Made by a program: the position numbers and the translations under genes. Positions 27,346 through 38,074 of a DNA stretch of 64,000 nt are shown one piece after another. The DNA is from CATOSP01 sp965205385 (lineage in GTDB: Bacteria > Chloroflexota > Dehalococcoidia > Lucifugimonadales > UBA3495): assembly GCA_965205385.1 (NCBI GenBank), contig CBDBGS010000008.1:310001-374000 (forward strand), written 5' to 3'. Within the stretch, counting starts at the first letter, position 1. Every line of letters begins with the position of its first letter. The notes beneath the pieces were generated by a model, which saw nothing but the letters and a program-made list of their open reading frames with translations, did not search any database and was not told the origin of the DNA.

Positions 27346-28923
27346 TCACACACTGTTTACGGCCCGCATACCGAAGGTGTATGGAGTGCCGTTGACGAGG
27401 GAGGCGACCGTAAATTCGGTGGTGCCAGAAACGTCAGTCCAGCCGGGGTTCCAGGTGGCGCCGCCGTCCGTGCTCTGGCGGTATTGGTATTTGGTGATGG
27501 CATCGCCGACATCGGATCCTGGGGCCGACCAGTTCAACCGGGCTTGAGTGTCGCCAGTAGTGGATGTTAGCTGCTGTGGGGCATCAGGGCCGTTGATGAC
27601 GGGTCCGCTTGGAGGAGTGGCCTTCAGTGCGGCATGTTCACCCGCGCCTTCGCTGTTTTCGGCGCGGATTTGAAAGGTGTAGGTGGTGTCATCCGTGAGT
27701 CCGGAAATAGTCTGGGAGCTAGCGCTTGCCCCGCCTGAGACATCGGTCCATTTCGGGTTCCAGGTAGAGCCGTCGTCGGAGCTTTGGCGGTATTCGTAGT
27801 TAGTGACTGCGGTACCGCCATTGGAGACCGGTGCATCCCAGGTGAGTGTCACGTCGTTGCCGCTGATGGTAGCTCTGAAGTTCTCGGGGTTGTCGGGGAC
27901 CGTCATGGGCGTGGCGGTTACCGAACCCGCCACGCCCTTATGGGTAGCGTCGAATGCGCGAACTTCGAAGGTGTATTCGGTCCCGTTACTCAGGCCCGAG
28001 ACTGTGTGGGTAGTGGTGGTTGCCGAACTTCCGGCGATTTCAACACAGTCAGGGTCCCAGTTCGCGCCGCCGTCGCTACTCTGGCGGGATTCGTAGGCGA
28101 TAAGGTTGGTGTTGCCGGGGTCGTCCCAGCCCAGAGTCATTTGGCCGTTGGCGGGGATAGCGGTTAGGTTGGAGGGTCGCCCGAGTATCACAGCAAGGGA
28201 TAGCTCAGGGTCAGAAAATCCGGTGTCGGACGTTGTGATTGTCCCCGCAGTGAATTCCGGATCGTCGGCCGTGGTGGCCTTGGCCTCGAAGGTGACTGCC
28301 TGAGGGAACCCGATTGATACGGTGTAAGACCCTGGGGTTGCACCACTTCTCGCGAAGAGCTTGGTGTCCGTGGCCGTCAGAAAGTCGAACGTGCAGGTCG
28401 TCTTGATCTCACCATCATCCCCGGCTTCCAGGTCTGAATCGCAACTGGGATCGGGGAGGGAGCCGCCGGGTGCGTAGAGGTAGCCGGTCGCGGACAGAGA
28501 ATTGGCAAACCCTATTCTGCCGCTGTCGGTGTTTAACTCCATTATAGCCTGGGCCGCCGGCGAATCGCTCGTTGTGGAGATAGACAACGAGGTAGGGGTT
28601 CCGCTGCTTACGGTAAAGGTGGCGGTGAGGGTTACGGTTGCGCCCTCGTCGGAGCCTGTTTCCAGGGTGGTTGGTTCGATGACTGTGGCGAAGGTCCATT
28701 CGCCCACGACAGGGGGCGTTTCCTGGCCGAACACCTTGAGGAGCGGACCGCTAGAGGCAAGCAACAGGAACAGAGCGGTGGCCACTACGGCCACCGGCCA
28801 GATTCTTAGGCTCGAATTTATCCAAGACAATCGCGTGCGCAACCAAAACAACAGCGGGAGTGATACCCCCGCTGCGGCAAGCATGACGATAACAATGTAT
28901 GGAGATGGATAAAAGCCAAACAC
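27346..28923 (-). pseudogene. Large modular surface protein, N-terminal part
   Basis: The 525-residue frame begins (GTG) with two hydrophobic helices ('YIVIVMLAAAGVSLPLLFWL' and 'WPVAVVATALFLLLASSGPL'), then a beta-rich domain of about 200 residues, then three fibronectin-III domains, each with 'YEYRQSSDDGSTWNP'-like and 'GLTDDTTYTFQIRAEN'-like stretches. It ends in the middle of the usual link 'RAVNSV'. Past its TGA the same frame reads 'VGNSAGDSATPGLDYDDND' and joins the downstream surface-protein part. Without the two stops the gene would encode about 1,900 residues. It would act in adhesion or in cell-surface contact. Confidence 0.75.
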
Positions 28924-29173
28924 GCACGTCCCCCGCGTTTGAATTCCCCGGCGGTTCCACGCCCGAAAGGTAGGTTGGTTAGTCTACCACAAGGCCTGGC
29001 AGGGTCTATCCCTCATGAGAGAAGGGGCATTAGGACTGGGCCATCTGAGCGGGCCGTAATTCTCGCCATTCGCGCAAAACGTTCTCATGTGCCCAAGCGT
29101 CGGAATCTGATCCGGTTTACATCGGGTTTTGGATGCCTACCTTGCGGAGTAGATCTTACCTAGAGGGATATAG

Positions 29174-30150
29174 ATGTTCACTCGCTCATTGGCGTTGTTC
29201 ACGCGTCTATTGCTGGCGGTGTTCGGCCTCGCCGCTTGCGAAAACCTGCCTGTTGCGGTAATCGAGACCCCGCCCAGCAGGCTGGATGTCATGCGGGAGC
29301 GAGGAAGTATGACCTGCGCTTCCCACGCTAACTTCCCGGGCTTTGGATACCTGGATTCTGATGGCAACTACAGAGGGTTCGACATCGACCAGTGCCGGGC
29401 CTTGCCGCCGCGGTCTTCGGCGACCCCAACGCCATCGAGGTGCGGCCTATGACCTACGCCGAGCGGGGCCCGGCATTGCAGTCAAGGGAGATTGACATGG
29501 TGACCCTGACCACGACATGGACGACGGGCCGGGAAGCCCGGTGGCGCGATTTCGCAGCCATCATGTTCTACAACGGTCAAGGCTTCATGGTACGAGCGGA
29601 CTCTGGATTCACCAGCGCACTGGACCTTGACGGAACGACGGTCTGTGTAACGGGCAGCGCCACCACGGAGCTTAACTTGGCGGACTTCTTCCGGGAAAAC
29701 GGGCTGAGCCTGGAAACGGTGGTGTTCGAGGACAGGCTGGCGGTCTATCAGGCCTACGAGGAAGCAAGATGTGACGTCGTGACCGACGATACGTCCGCGC
29801 TACAGGCCGTCAGGAACGGATTTGAGAGCCCCGACGACCATAGGGTCTTACCGGATGTCATCTCCAAGGAGCCTCTGAGTCCGCTCATGCCGCACGGCGA
29901 CGAGCAATGGCAGGATGTGGTCAGGACCGTAATGTACGCGTTGATCAACGCCGAAGAATTGGGCGTCACCCAGGAATACGTCGAGTCGATGATGTCCAGC
30001 AACAGCGCCGTAATTCGCCGGATGCTGGGTCAGGAGGGCGAGTTCGGCCAGGAAGACCTGGGACTGGACAGAGAATTCGCGGTCGACGTGATCAACGCGG
30101 TGGGGAATTACGGGGAGATTTATGACCGTTACATGGGGCCGGAGGGTTAG
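29174..30150 (+). pseudogene. Amino-acid ABC transporter binding lipoprotein, frameshifted
   Basis: The first frame (29174-29452) has a signal peptide with lipobox 'FGLAAC' and the family start 'SMTCASHANFPGFGYLD' ... 'GNYRGFDIDQCRA'. The second frame (to 30150) continues with 'LAAAVFGDPNAIEVRPMTYA', 'YNGQGFMVRADSGFTSALDL' and 'FEDRLAVYQAYEEARCDVVT'. Together they form one solute-binding protein of the polar amino acid family (about 325 residues). The switch is at about 29400-29404, in GGGCCTTG, where one added base would restore the frame. No transporter permease or ATPase is adjacent. It could be a true pseudogene or a sequence error. Confidence 0.8.
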
Positions 30151-30257
30151 TCCTTCACCATGCCCCGGGGGGTTAATCGCCTGTGGACTGACGGAGGGCT
30201 GATCTACGCGCCGCCGCTGCGGTAAGGGTCCAAGTTCGTTCCACCTCCGGCAATGAG

Positions 30258-33200
30258 CTAGAGTGGGAGCGCGTTCCCGCTGAGGTAAGCCGTGGCCACG
30301 GCTTCCGCCTCGGCGGCGAGGTCTGCTATGTCAGTAAGGATGCGCGTTTCCCCAGCGTGCAGTAACAGGAAGACCACCTCCCTCACGGGCATGCCGGTGG
30401 CCCGCTGCGCCGCCAACGCATAGGCCCCGCCCTGAAGCCTGTACCTGGTCAGGTAGCCGTCCAGGTTTTCGGAGTCCACCGGGTCGGTCTTGTAATCTAC
30501 CACCACCAGCCCGCCGTCTTCCTGGAAAAGCAGGTCTATGAACCCCTCCAGGACGCCATCACCCACCGGGATAGCAACCGGCACTTCACGCCAATACCTC
30601 GACGCGGCAACGGCCCGCCGTACCGTGGGACTGTCTACCGCGACCCGCGACAGCCGGGCAACCTCCGGCGCACGGGCGGGAAGGCCCTCTGCCGCCGCCT
30701 GGGCCCTCGACGTTTCCTCAATGCCGTTTCCGGTAGCAAGGTCGATGGTCTGAAGCACCGAGTGGACCGCCCTGCCCAGAGAGGTCCCACCCCGGCCCCG
30801 CTTCCAGGGCTCCTCAGTCTCGGGCTCTTTCTTTGAGTCCTGGACATCATCAAGGTTAGCGGGCCCGTCGCGTCTGAGATGGTGGAGGCCGGTTGCGGCG
30901 ACGGACGCCGGCCTGCCTTGATGTTCCAATAGCTCCGCTCTGCGGCTGCTCCATTGCTCTCGGTCAGCCAGGGAGTGGCCGTCAGGCTTCTCACCGGCGA
31001 CGGCCTTGTGGATTGTTTCAGGTACTTGGCCGCTGGCGTCCGGTGCCGCAGTCCATAAATCGTCATTGCCAGTTAGAATCTCCACCATCTTACCCGCTCC
31101 CGAACCGGAGCCGCGCTGGTTACGGAATAGGCTCAGGACCAGGTGGTCCCGCGCCCTGGTTGCGGCCACGTACATGAGACGAACGTATTCGTCGGCCTCA
31201 AGTTGTAGCTCATTGGCTAGAAGTGAGTCGAAACCGGTAGTCGCGAACTGTGTGTCGTCGGCGCCAATTCTTACCTCTACTGCCCCGGTTTCCCGGTCGA
31301 ACAGGACGTTCTTCGCCCCTGTAGCGGCATTTGCATTCAACCCGGTGAGCAGCACAATGGGAAATTCCAGTCCCTTGGCCCCGTGAACGGTCATGATCCT
31401 GACCGCATCTTCGTCACTGTCGGGCACGGGCGTTTCGGTGAATCGCGCTCCCTCCGAGGTCTGCCGCTCCACCCATTCCAAGAACGCTCGCAGCGAATTG
31501 CCTCCGGCCTCGGCGAATGACCGAGCCTGTTCGACCATGAACCGGTACCTTCTCCATTGCTCTCGCGTTCGGGGATGGTCCATGGCCGACTCCATGAGGA
31601 GCCGTTCCCGGATGAAGCGGTCGATGAGCGCTGCCGGGGAGTCCCAGAGCCGTTGTTGGTGGAATTGCAGGAGGACGGCGAGCGCGTCCGGAACGGGGCC
31701 GCGTATGCCGTTTACACCGTCAAAACCATCCAAACCAACGAAACCTTCGGCGGCGAAAAGGAAGTCAAACTCGCCTCCCGCGTCCGAATACCGGAACAGG
31801 TCCACATCGCTACACGCGAACGCTTGTGAACGGAGCGCGGCTACCGTTGCCACCTGGTCTGCGGGGTCGTCTACGGCTTTCAGGCAGTTGACCAGGTCCC
31901 TGACTTCCTGGGTGCCGAAGACCAACGCGTTGCCCTCGAGCCGGTAGGGAACGCCGGCATCATCCAGCGCCAACTCCAGTCCCCTCAGACCTGTGCGTCT
32001 TGGCATCAGAATGCAGACGTCTGAGTAGGAGGCGTCCCGGTACTGCTCAGACGCACTGGACTCGGACCCGTCCGTATCCAGGACCTGCCAGTGGCCCGTC
32101 ACCATGTCGTGAATCTGGGCGGCGATCTGTTGTGCCTCTTCATTCCTGACCACGCCAATGTTCCCTTCACGCAGCCCGCCCAGCGTCCAGACCCTGGGTC
32201 CCGCCACATGGTCCGTCTCCGCTTCCCACCTGTGGGTTACGGGGATGTACTCGGCTTGGTTCTCACCCTCCTCCATCCACGGTCCGAAGATGGAATTGAC
32301 CCAATGCAGAATCGGACGTTGGGAGCGGAAGTTCTGCACAAGGCGCAGCGTGTCACCCCCCATGAGCTTCTGGAGCTTGAGCATCTGGGTTACGTCGGCC
32401 CGTCGAAAACGATAAATCGATTGTTTGGGGTCGCCGACCACGAACAGTTTCCCTTGTTCTGGCGTAATCTCCTGCCAGGACCTTGGACGCTCGCCGGGCT
32501 CAAGGTTGTCCCCGGCGTCCTCGGCTATGAACATGGCAATCTCGGCCTGGATCGGGTCGGTGTCCTGAGCCTCGTCGATCAACAAGTGGGTGTACCTTTG
32601 CCGGAAGTGGTCGCGCACCGGGATATTGTCCCGCAGCAGGTCCCTGGCCCAGACCAGCAGGTCGTCGTAACCCGCTACTCCACGGCGCTTCCGGTCTTGG
32701 GCGAAGTCCAGTGCAAAACTCTTCAAGGCGCGCAGAACGGGCATGAGCGCGGACCGGCGGGCCAAGACCAGCTCATCCGCCGCCGAGGTTTGAAGTTCGG
32801 TGAGCCAGTCCTTCAGGAACTTACATGCGTTGACGGACGTGACGGGGTCACGCTCCCAATCCGGCTGTCTCCCGCCCGACTGGCCAAGGGGCATCGTCCG
32901 CCGCAATAGCGGGTACGCTGGGCGAGCTTCCGCCTCCAGCTCCGAGAACCGGGCGGCGGCCCTCAGCAAGCCCTGGACATGGTTGTACAAGCGGTCTTCG
33001 TCTTGCAGCTTGGAATACTGACACAGCCGCTCGAATTCGGCCGACCCCTCCACCAGTGCGCGCACCACGGTTGCCGGGGGCATCGGCGTGTCGGCGAACG
33101 CCGCTTCTTCCAGCAGGTCATAGTTCTGGTGAAAGGTGAGGGCGATGACCCGGAGTTGTTTTATGGTCAGGCCGAGTGAGAAGGCCAACGTCAAGCTGCC

Positions 33201-33679
33201 AGCGAGATCCTGGTCGTCCAGCACCTTGTCAACCCAGTCGGTCCAGGCTTCCTCGAAGGCAAGATCGCTGGCGATGGCGTCCATGGTGTCGAAAACCGGG
33301 GGCAAGCCCGCCTCCAGCGGACGCTCCTGCAGGATGGACCGGGCGAACCCGTGCAGGGTTTGAATGGAGGAGCGGTCCAGGTCCGCCAGGGCGCGTTGGC
33401 AGCGCAGACGCTGTCCGCTGTCACCGGAGGGGGCGGTACGGCGGCTTCCAAGCGTTCGCGTATGCGGTCGCGCAGTTCAGCGGCGGCGGCCTCGGTGAAC
33501 GTAATTACGGCGGTCTTGTCCAGAGTCGCCGCCCCTGAGGACGCCAGCGTGACTACCCGGTCCACCAGACTGGTGGTCTTTCCGGTGCCCGCTCCCGCTT
33601 CCACGAAGAGGGTCTCCTTGATGGACTCGCGAATTCTGACCCGGGTCTCCTGGTCCTGGGGAGTGAATGTTTTGGTCAC
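30258..33679 (-). pseudogene. addA: AddA-like UvrD helicase/nuclease subunit, frameshifted
   Basis: The gene starts at GTG 33679 with a GGAGGT site, and its first bases overlap the stop of the upstream nuclease gene. The N-terminal frame carries 'FVEAGAGTGKTTSLVDRVV' (Walker A) and 'TAVITFTEAAAAELRDR' (motif Ia). It must shift frame near the G5 run at 33429-33433 to continue with the 'ALADLDRSSIQTLHGFARSI' motif. The long frame (to 30258) then has 'LLIDEAQDTDPIQ' (Walker B), 'VVGDPKQSIYRFRRADV', 'VHGAKGLEFPIVLLTGL', 'LMYVAATRARDHLVLS' and a C-terminal RecB-type nuclease 'GGLVVVDYKTDPVDS'. It unwinds and degrades DNA ends in recombinational repair. One added base would give a full protein of about 1,140 residues. 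Confidence 0.82.
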
Positions 33680-36600
33680 GATGAGACCTCCCCCGACAAT
33701 TCCAGGTAGTCCCCTAGAATCGGGTGGCCTTTCTTTCTGGCCCAGAGGGTGTCTTTCCTCGACGGACACAGGGTCTTAAAGTCGCAGTACCGGCAGTTGT
33801 GAAAGTCCTGGTTCTCTTCCCTGCCGGGGTTTGCCGGGAAGACCCCGCCGCGGATCCCCGAAACAATGGCGGATACGCCTTCTTTGAACCGTTCCACGGT
33901 ATCTGGCTCATCCATATCCACGGGATTGTCAGGGACGATCGTGAAACTCCCGCGGCTTGATACGAACCAGTAGGCGGCCCGTATCCTCGCGTTTGCGCCT
34001 AGGGCTTCCCGCGCCGCGAGGGAGTAGACCGCCAGTTGTAGGTGCCTTCCCCTGTCGATTGGGTCAGCCTTCAGCCCCGAATACGGATCGGGACTCCCCG
34101 TTTTGTAGTCCAGGACGAGAATGTCTTCACCCAAGGAGCTGGAGTCTATCCGGTCTATCACCCCCCTGAATCTGATGGGAGCCGAGTCTCCAACCCACAA
34201 CTCCGGGGCCGGCCATGAATCACCGCCCAGTCCAAAGCGCGCTTCGAAGTGGGAGGGGGAAAGGTCAAAACGGCTTCGCACCCTGGTGTCCTCTTCCAGG
34301 AAGCTATAAAGGTCGTTGAGGATGGCTTCCTGTTCCAACTGCCACATAAGGGCTTTGCCAGTTACGCCCTCGGCCTCCGCCCGGCGGAAGTTGTCCCGGG
34401 CGATGCGGCCAAGGGCGGCGCGATGTCGAGCATCCCACGGTTGGCCAGGATGGGGAAGTGTGCCCTCTTTCTTGGCTTCGGCGATGAAATCCTCCAGGAC
34501 CTTATGCACCAGGGAACCTTTGTGCATGGGGGTAATCGAGAATATCTCTTCCGGGTCTTCCAGAGCGCTAATGCGGAGCACATGGCCGAGGAAATAGCTG
34601 AAGGGGCAACCTGCCCAGGTTTCAAGACTGGTGGGGGATAGAGCGGTGTCAGCCAACCGTTTTGTTAGTCCAGTGTCGTCCACCGCGCCTGACAGGTTGC
34701 CGTCCCATTCGGTGAAACTAGAGCTTCTATAGCGGGCGCGGCCAAGCCGCAAAGACCTGGACAGAGCGCCGGACGCGGCCAGTGGGTGGGCGTTTACTTC
34801 CTGCCCTGAACTCGTCCAGCGCCAGAGGCGTTCTAGGTCGTAGTCGTGCTGGTCCGCCGGCGCCGCTGAGACCACCGACTCAAGGGCCCGTTCCATCGAA
34901 GGTATTATGGTCAGCCAGGTACGGTTCCCCAGTTTGCCCAGGCCGGACGAGGTGACGCGGGAACCTTCCAAGAGCGAAGTAAGTTCCAGAAACCAACGCG
35001 ATGGGTAATGGGCCCGCTGTCCAGCGGGGTTGGCTCTGGGAAAGGATAAAGTCGCTTCAGGAGCCGAGCCCAACGCCGACAGAAACGCGTATCTTTCTTC
35101 CGACTGTCTCACATGTTGCAAGGGTAGCCCTTCCGCTGGACCGCCCGCAGCCTGCCTTTCCCGGTCTGGTATTAGAGGGTCGTCTTTGACAGGTGCGGGT
35201 ACTGCGCCTTCGATCATGCCGACGATGTGGACCACGTCGAAGTCCATCGCGGTGGCGGAGGAGATGGTCCCGACGAACACGCCCTGTCCTGTCGCCCCGG
35301 AATGGCCAGCAGACGACCGGAGGGCCTCTTCCAAATTCTCCCGGAACGCCCCGAAAGTGGGTGACGGGTCTACCTCGTCTGCGGACTCCAGTCCTTCCAA
35401 GATGTCCTTCACCTTGCGGAAAGCATCCGCTTCCGGCGGGGGCATTTGGTCCGGAGGCATCAAGTACAGTTGCAGAAGATTGGACGCCCAATCAGCTAAC
35501 TGGCTCCAGGTGTTGCCGCCCGGGGGATGAATCGAATCCCGCGCCAGGATCTCGATGAATTGCTGGAGGTCTCTGGCGGACTGGGCCTCGGTCAACATAA
35601 GGTTGGCCTGTGCCTCCGCGATATCTCCCTTCTCCTCCCTGCCACGGGCGTAACGTTCGATATCAGAGGCGTAACGATTCAGCCGCTCCGACCACTGTCC
35701 CAGGCCGGCTACGACGCCCGCCTTCTTCGATATGGCGTCCCAATTGCTGGGGCTAAAGTTTTCCCGGGCTTTCGCTTCCCGAGGCCGGACCGGGCAGCCC
35801 ATGAGCCATGACATAACCTGGTCACGGGGAAACTCGCTGTCTGAGAGTTGGATTAAGCCGGTGAGTGTGCGGCCCACGGCGGTCCCGCCCAGCCGGGAAG
35901 GGTTTGGGCCAGACACGGGGATGCCGGAGAGTTGCAATTCCTCCCGTACCAGCGTGTTGTAGGGGGTCGCGGCGCCGTACAAAACTGCCACACGGTGGAA
36001 GGGCGTTCCGGTCTCCGCTTTGTGGGCGATTTGCCGGATTACCCACCGCACTTCTTCGTGAGGGTCAGGGGTGATTAGCAACCGCTTGCCCGCCGGTGAA
36101 AGCGCCGTAAGTACATTGCCATCTGACGATGCCCCGCGTTCTGGCGCTCCCAGAAACGGAGACAACTCTTGCGCCAGGGACTCCACCCGTGCATCGGCAT
36201 CCGGGTCTCCGGTGAGTCGTAGGAAGACGGCGCAACTGTTCAGCCGGGCCAGGCCCCTTACAACCTGTTTCTCGCCCTGGGTCATGCCGCGAATACGGTA
36301 GAAGAGTACGAACCCCAGGTCGTCCAGGGCGGCGGTGCTGCCGCTGCGCACCGCGTCCGCGGAGGCTTGCGCCAGGTCTTCCGCGTCGTAGTAGCCCAGC
36401 GTCTGGTCCTGGAACATGCGGTAAAGTTTGACGATCTCTTCACGGAGTGGGTCCTGGGCGGCGAGGCGGTCCAACGCGGTGTCGCTGGTATGCCGGAGTT
36501 GGCGGAATGTATTCTTGATGCTATGAATGGTCGATGGGTGAGACGCGTGCCCAGCCAGCGCTCCGGATGCTTGTCTCGTCACAGCCCGTACCGATGCGCT

Positions 36601-36939
36601 TTCAATGATTGAGGTCAGAGGCTTGTGGTCCTGGGCGGCGAGAGAGGGAGACCCCAGGAACTCGGAGAGCCGGGAAAATACGAGGAACCGGACGTTGGCG
36701 AATCCCGAGCGCGCCAGGCCGCGGCGCAGGGTCAGGTTGGCGTAGGTGGAGGGGCCGATTACCGTTACGGGGGCCAAGGGGTCGCCCTGTTGGACCGACC
36801 GTACCAGATGTGCCAGCGGCGCGGTGGACCCCGGCGAGTCCTTGTGCACATACAGTTTTGATCCCAACTGGGGTAGGGAGGATCCACCCGAATTCCTGGT
36901 CATTTCGCCCTCGCCCGCGCTTGACGGTAGGTAGAACAT
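33676..36939 (-). CDS. addB: AddB-like helicase/nuclease subunit with iron-sulfur nuclease domain
   Basis: The protein of up to 1087 residues is the partner of the AddA-like gene. The N-terminal half is an inactivated helicase region with no clear Walker A. The C-terminal nuclease domain has 'LSPTSLETWAGCPFSYFLGH' (first Cys), 'ILVLDYKTGSPDPYSG' (D-x-K of the PD-(D/E)XK nuclease) and 'HNCRYCDFKTLCPSRKD' (three more Cys). The four Cys form the 4Fe-4S cluster typical of AddB. ATG 36903 has the better ribosome site (GCGAGGG); the frame extends to ATG 36939. Its stop overlaps the addA GTG (GTGA), so the two subunits are made together. Confidence 0.87.
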   Translation of the reverse strand: MFYLPSSAGEGEMTRNSGGSSLPQLGSKLYVHKDSPGSTAPLAHLVRSVQQGDPLAPVTVIGPSTYANLTLRRGLARSGFANVRFLVFSRLSEFLGSPSLAAQDHKPLTSIIESASVRAVTRQASGALAGHASHPSTIHSIKNTFRQLRHTSDTALDRLAAQDPLREEIVKLYRMFQDQTLGYYDAEDLAQASADAVRSGSTAALDDLGFVLFYRIRGMTQGEKQVVRGLARLNSCAVFLRLTGDPDADARVESLAQELSPFLGAPERGASSDGNVLTALSPAGKRLLITPDPHEEVRWVIRQIAHKAETGTPFHRVAVLYGAATPYNTLVREELQLSGIPVSGPNPSRLGGTAVGRTLTGLIQLSDSEFPRDQVMSWLMGCPVRPREAKARENFSPSNWDAISKKAGVVAGLGQWSERLNRYASDIERYARGREEKGDIAEAQANLMLTEAQSARDLQQFIEILARDSIHPPGGNTWSQLADWASNLLQLYLMPPDQMPPPEADAFRKVKDILEGLESADEVDPSPTFGAFRENLEEALRSSAGHSGATGQGVFVGTISSATAMDFDVVHIVGMIEGAVPAPVKDDPLIPDRERQAAGGPAEGLPLQHVRQSEERYAFLSALGSAPEATLSFPRANPAGQRAHYPSRWFLELTSLLEGSRVTSSGLGKLGNRTWLTIIPSMERALESVVSAAPADQHDYDLERLWRWTSSGQEVNAHPLAASGALSRSLRLGRARYRSSSFTEWDGNLSGAVDDTGLTKRLADTALSPTSLETWAGCPFSYFLGHVLRISALEDPEEIFSITPMHKGSLVHKVLEDFIAEAKKEGTLPHPGQPWDARHRAALGRIARDNFRRAEAEGVTGKALMWQLEQEAILNDLYSFLEEDTRVRSRFDLSPSHFEARFGLGGDSWPAPELWVGDSAPIRFRGVIDRIDSSSLGEDILVLDYKTGSPDPYSGLKADPIDRGRHLQLAVYSLAAREALGANARIRAAYWFVSSRGSFTIVPDNPVDMDEPDTVERFKEGVSAIVSGIRGGVFPANPGREENQDFHNCRYCDFKTLCPSRKDTLWARKKGHPILGDYLELSGEVSS

Positions 36940-37008
36940 CCGTTTGGAAAGAGTGTATCATACCGGTGGCTGACGGTCGATGGAGTAGGGGTCTGGGCAG
37001 GGTCTTTC

Positions 37009-37105
37009 GATTGTCCATCTGAACTGTGATTTCTTTGATTTTGGGATTTATATGATTGGAAATCATCCGAATCCCAAAATCCTGTGAATCCCGGTTCGGA
37101 CAATT
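37009..37105. repeat. Palindromic intergenic repeat
   Basis: A perfect 12-bp inverted repeat, GATTTTGGGATT (37037-37048) and AATCCCAAAATC (37070-37081), is extended outward by imperfect matches to GATTGTCC / GGACAATT, so nearly 100 bases can fold into one long hairpin. It lies upstream of the methyltransferase and AddB genes, which diverge. It looks like a dispersed palindromic element rather than a terminator. Confidence 0.55.
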
Positions 37106-37228
37106 GGGCCGATAATCGAATGACCCTAGGTCTGGGACTCAAGCGTTCCTTCACGACGATCATTCTTCGTGCGCAGAGACGCGAACACTGGACCTAATTC
37201 ATGTGGATAGGAGCGAGACACACCGCCT

Positions 37229-37972
37229 ATGGATAATCCGATGGGGCGGACACTGCTTTACAACGAGCTGGCGTACCTGTGGCCGGTAATCAGTCCCAGC
37301 GAGGACTACGCCGAGGAAGCGGTCTATTGGCTGAGCGCCATCGAGGACGCTCTTGGCCAGGGACGGCATCACCTGTTGGAGTTGGGGGTTGGCGGAGGCC
37401 ACAACCTGTCCCACCTGACGCCTCATCACCGAGCCTCGGCCGTAGATGTGTCGCCCAGAATGCTGGAACTGTCCAGGAAATTGAATCCAGAGGTCGATCA
37501 TCATCTGGGTGACATGAGGACGGTCCGGTTGAGGAGGTTATTTGACGCGGTCCTGATACACGACGCGATCTCCTACATGCTCACCGAAGACGACCTGCGA
37601 GCCGCTTTCGAGACCGCGCGGCTGCATTTGCGCCCAGGCGGTCTTGCGCTAATCGCGCCGGACATGGTGGCCGAGTCCTTCCGTGAGGGAGCTGTAATCC
37701 GTTGGTCGACTGCCAAAGGGGACATTGCGGTGATTACCGAGGAACGGCTCCACGACCCGGACCCCTCGGACACCCAGGTAGAGTCCTGGTTCACCTACGA
37801 AATCACGGAACGCGGGTCAAGTCGGGTGGAGACGGACGTCCATGCGACGGGGCTGTTTCCCATCAGCGCATGGACGTCTCTGTTAACTGAGTCAGGTTTC
37901 GACGTGGAGTTGATCGCCCTGCCGGGACAGGAAGGGTTTGGTGAGTGGTTGATATGCGGAGCGCTCCGGTGA
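37229..37972 (+). CDS. SAM-dependent methyltransferase
   Basis: The 247-residue protein has a class I methyltransferase domain: motif I 'LLELGVGGGHNLSHL' (about 49-63), an acidic residue after strand 2 ('SAVDVSPRMLELSRKL'), 'HHLGDMRTV' and 'FDAVLIHDAISYML' (motif III/IV), and 'HLRPGGLALIAPD'. The C-terminal half has a beta-rich extension. It transfers a methyl group from SAM to an unknown acceptor. It stands alone between the palindromic repeat and the second IS copy. Confidence 0.88.
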   Translation: MDNPMGRTLLYNELAYLWPVISPSEDYAEEAVYWLSAIEDALGQGRHHLLELGVGGGHNLSHLTPHHRASAVDVSPRMLELSRKLNPEVDHHLGDMRTVRLRRLFDAVLIHDAISYMLTEDDLRAAFETARLHLRPGGLALIAPDMVAESFREGAVIRWSTAKGDIAVITEERLHDPDPSDTQVESWFTYEITERGSSRVETDVHATGLFPISAWTSLLTESGFDVELIALPGQEGFGEWLICGALR

Positions 37973-38029
37973 CTCGCCGAGTGCGGGGCGGGTCTTGCGG
38001 AGTTCCGGCGATGAGGGAATACCCTAACC

Positions 38030-38055
38030 TGACGCCGGGAAGTGACTCGGCGTCA
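38030..38055 (+). terminator. Hairpin downstream of the methyltransferase
   Basis: TGACGCCG / CGGCGTCA makes an 8-bp stem with a 10-base loop, 57 bases after the methyltransferase stop. Only a weak T-poor tail (AGTATTTG) follows, so it is at best a weak terminator. Confidence 0.35.
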
Positions 38056-38074
38056 AGTATTTGCCGGTGAGGGG

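Noticed and set aside
27346..27348. Selenocysteine at the TGA in the surface protein
   Set aside because: The position falls in a fibronectin-domain linker with no Cys in relatives, and a second stop (TAG) follows nearby.
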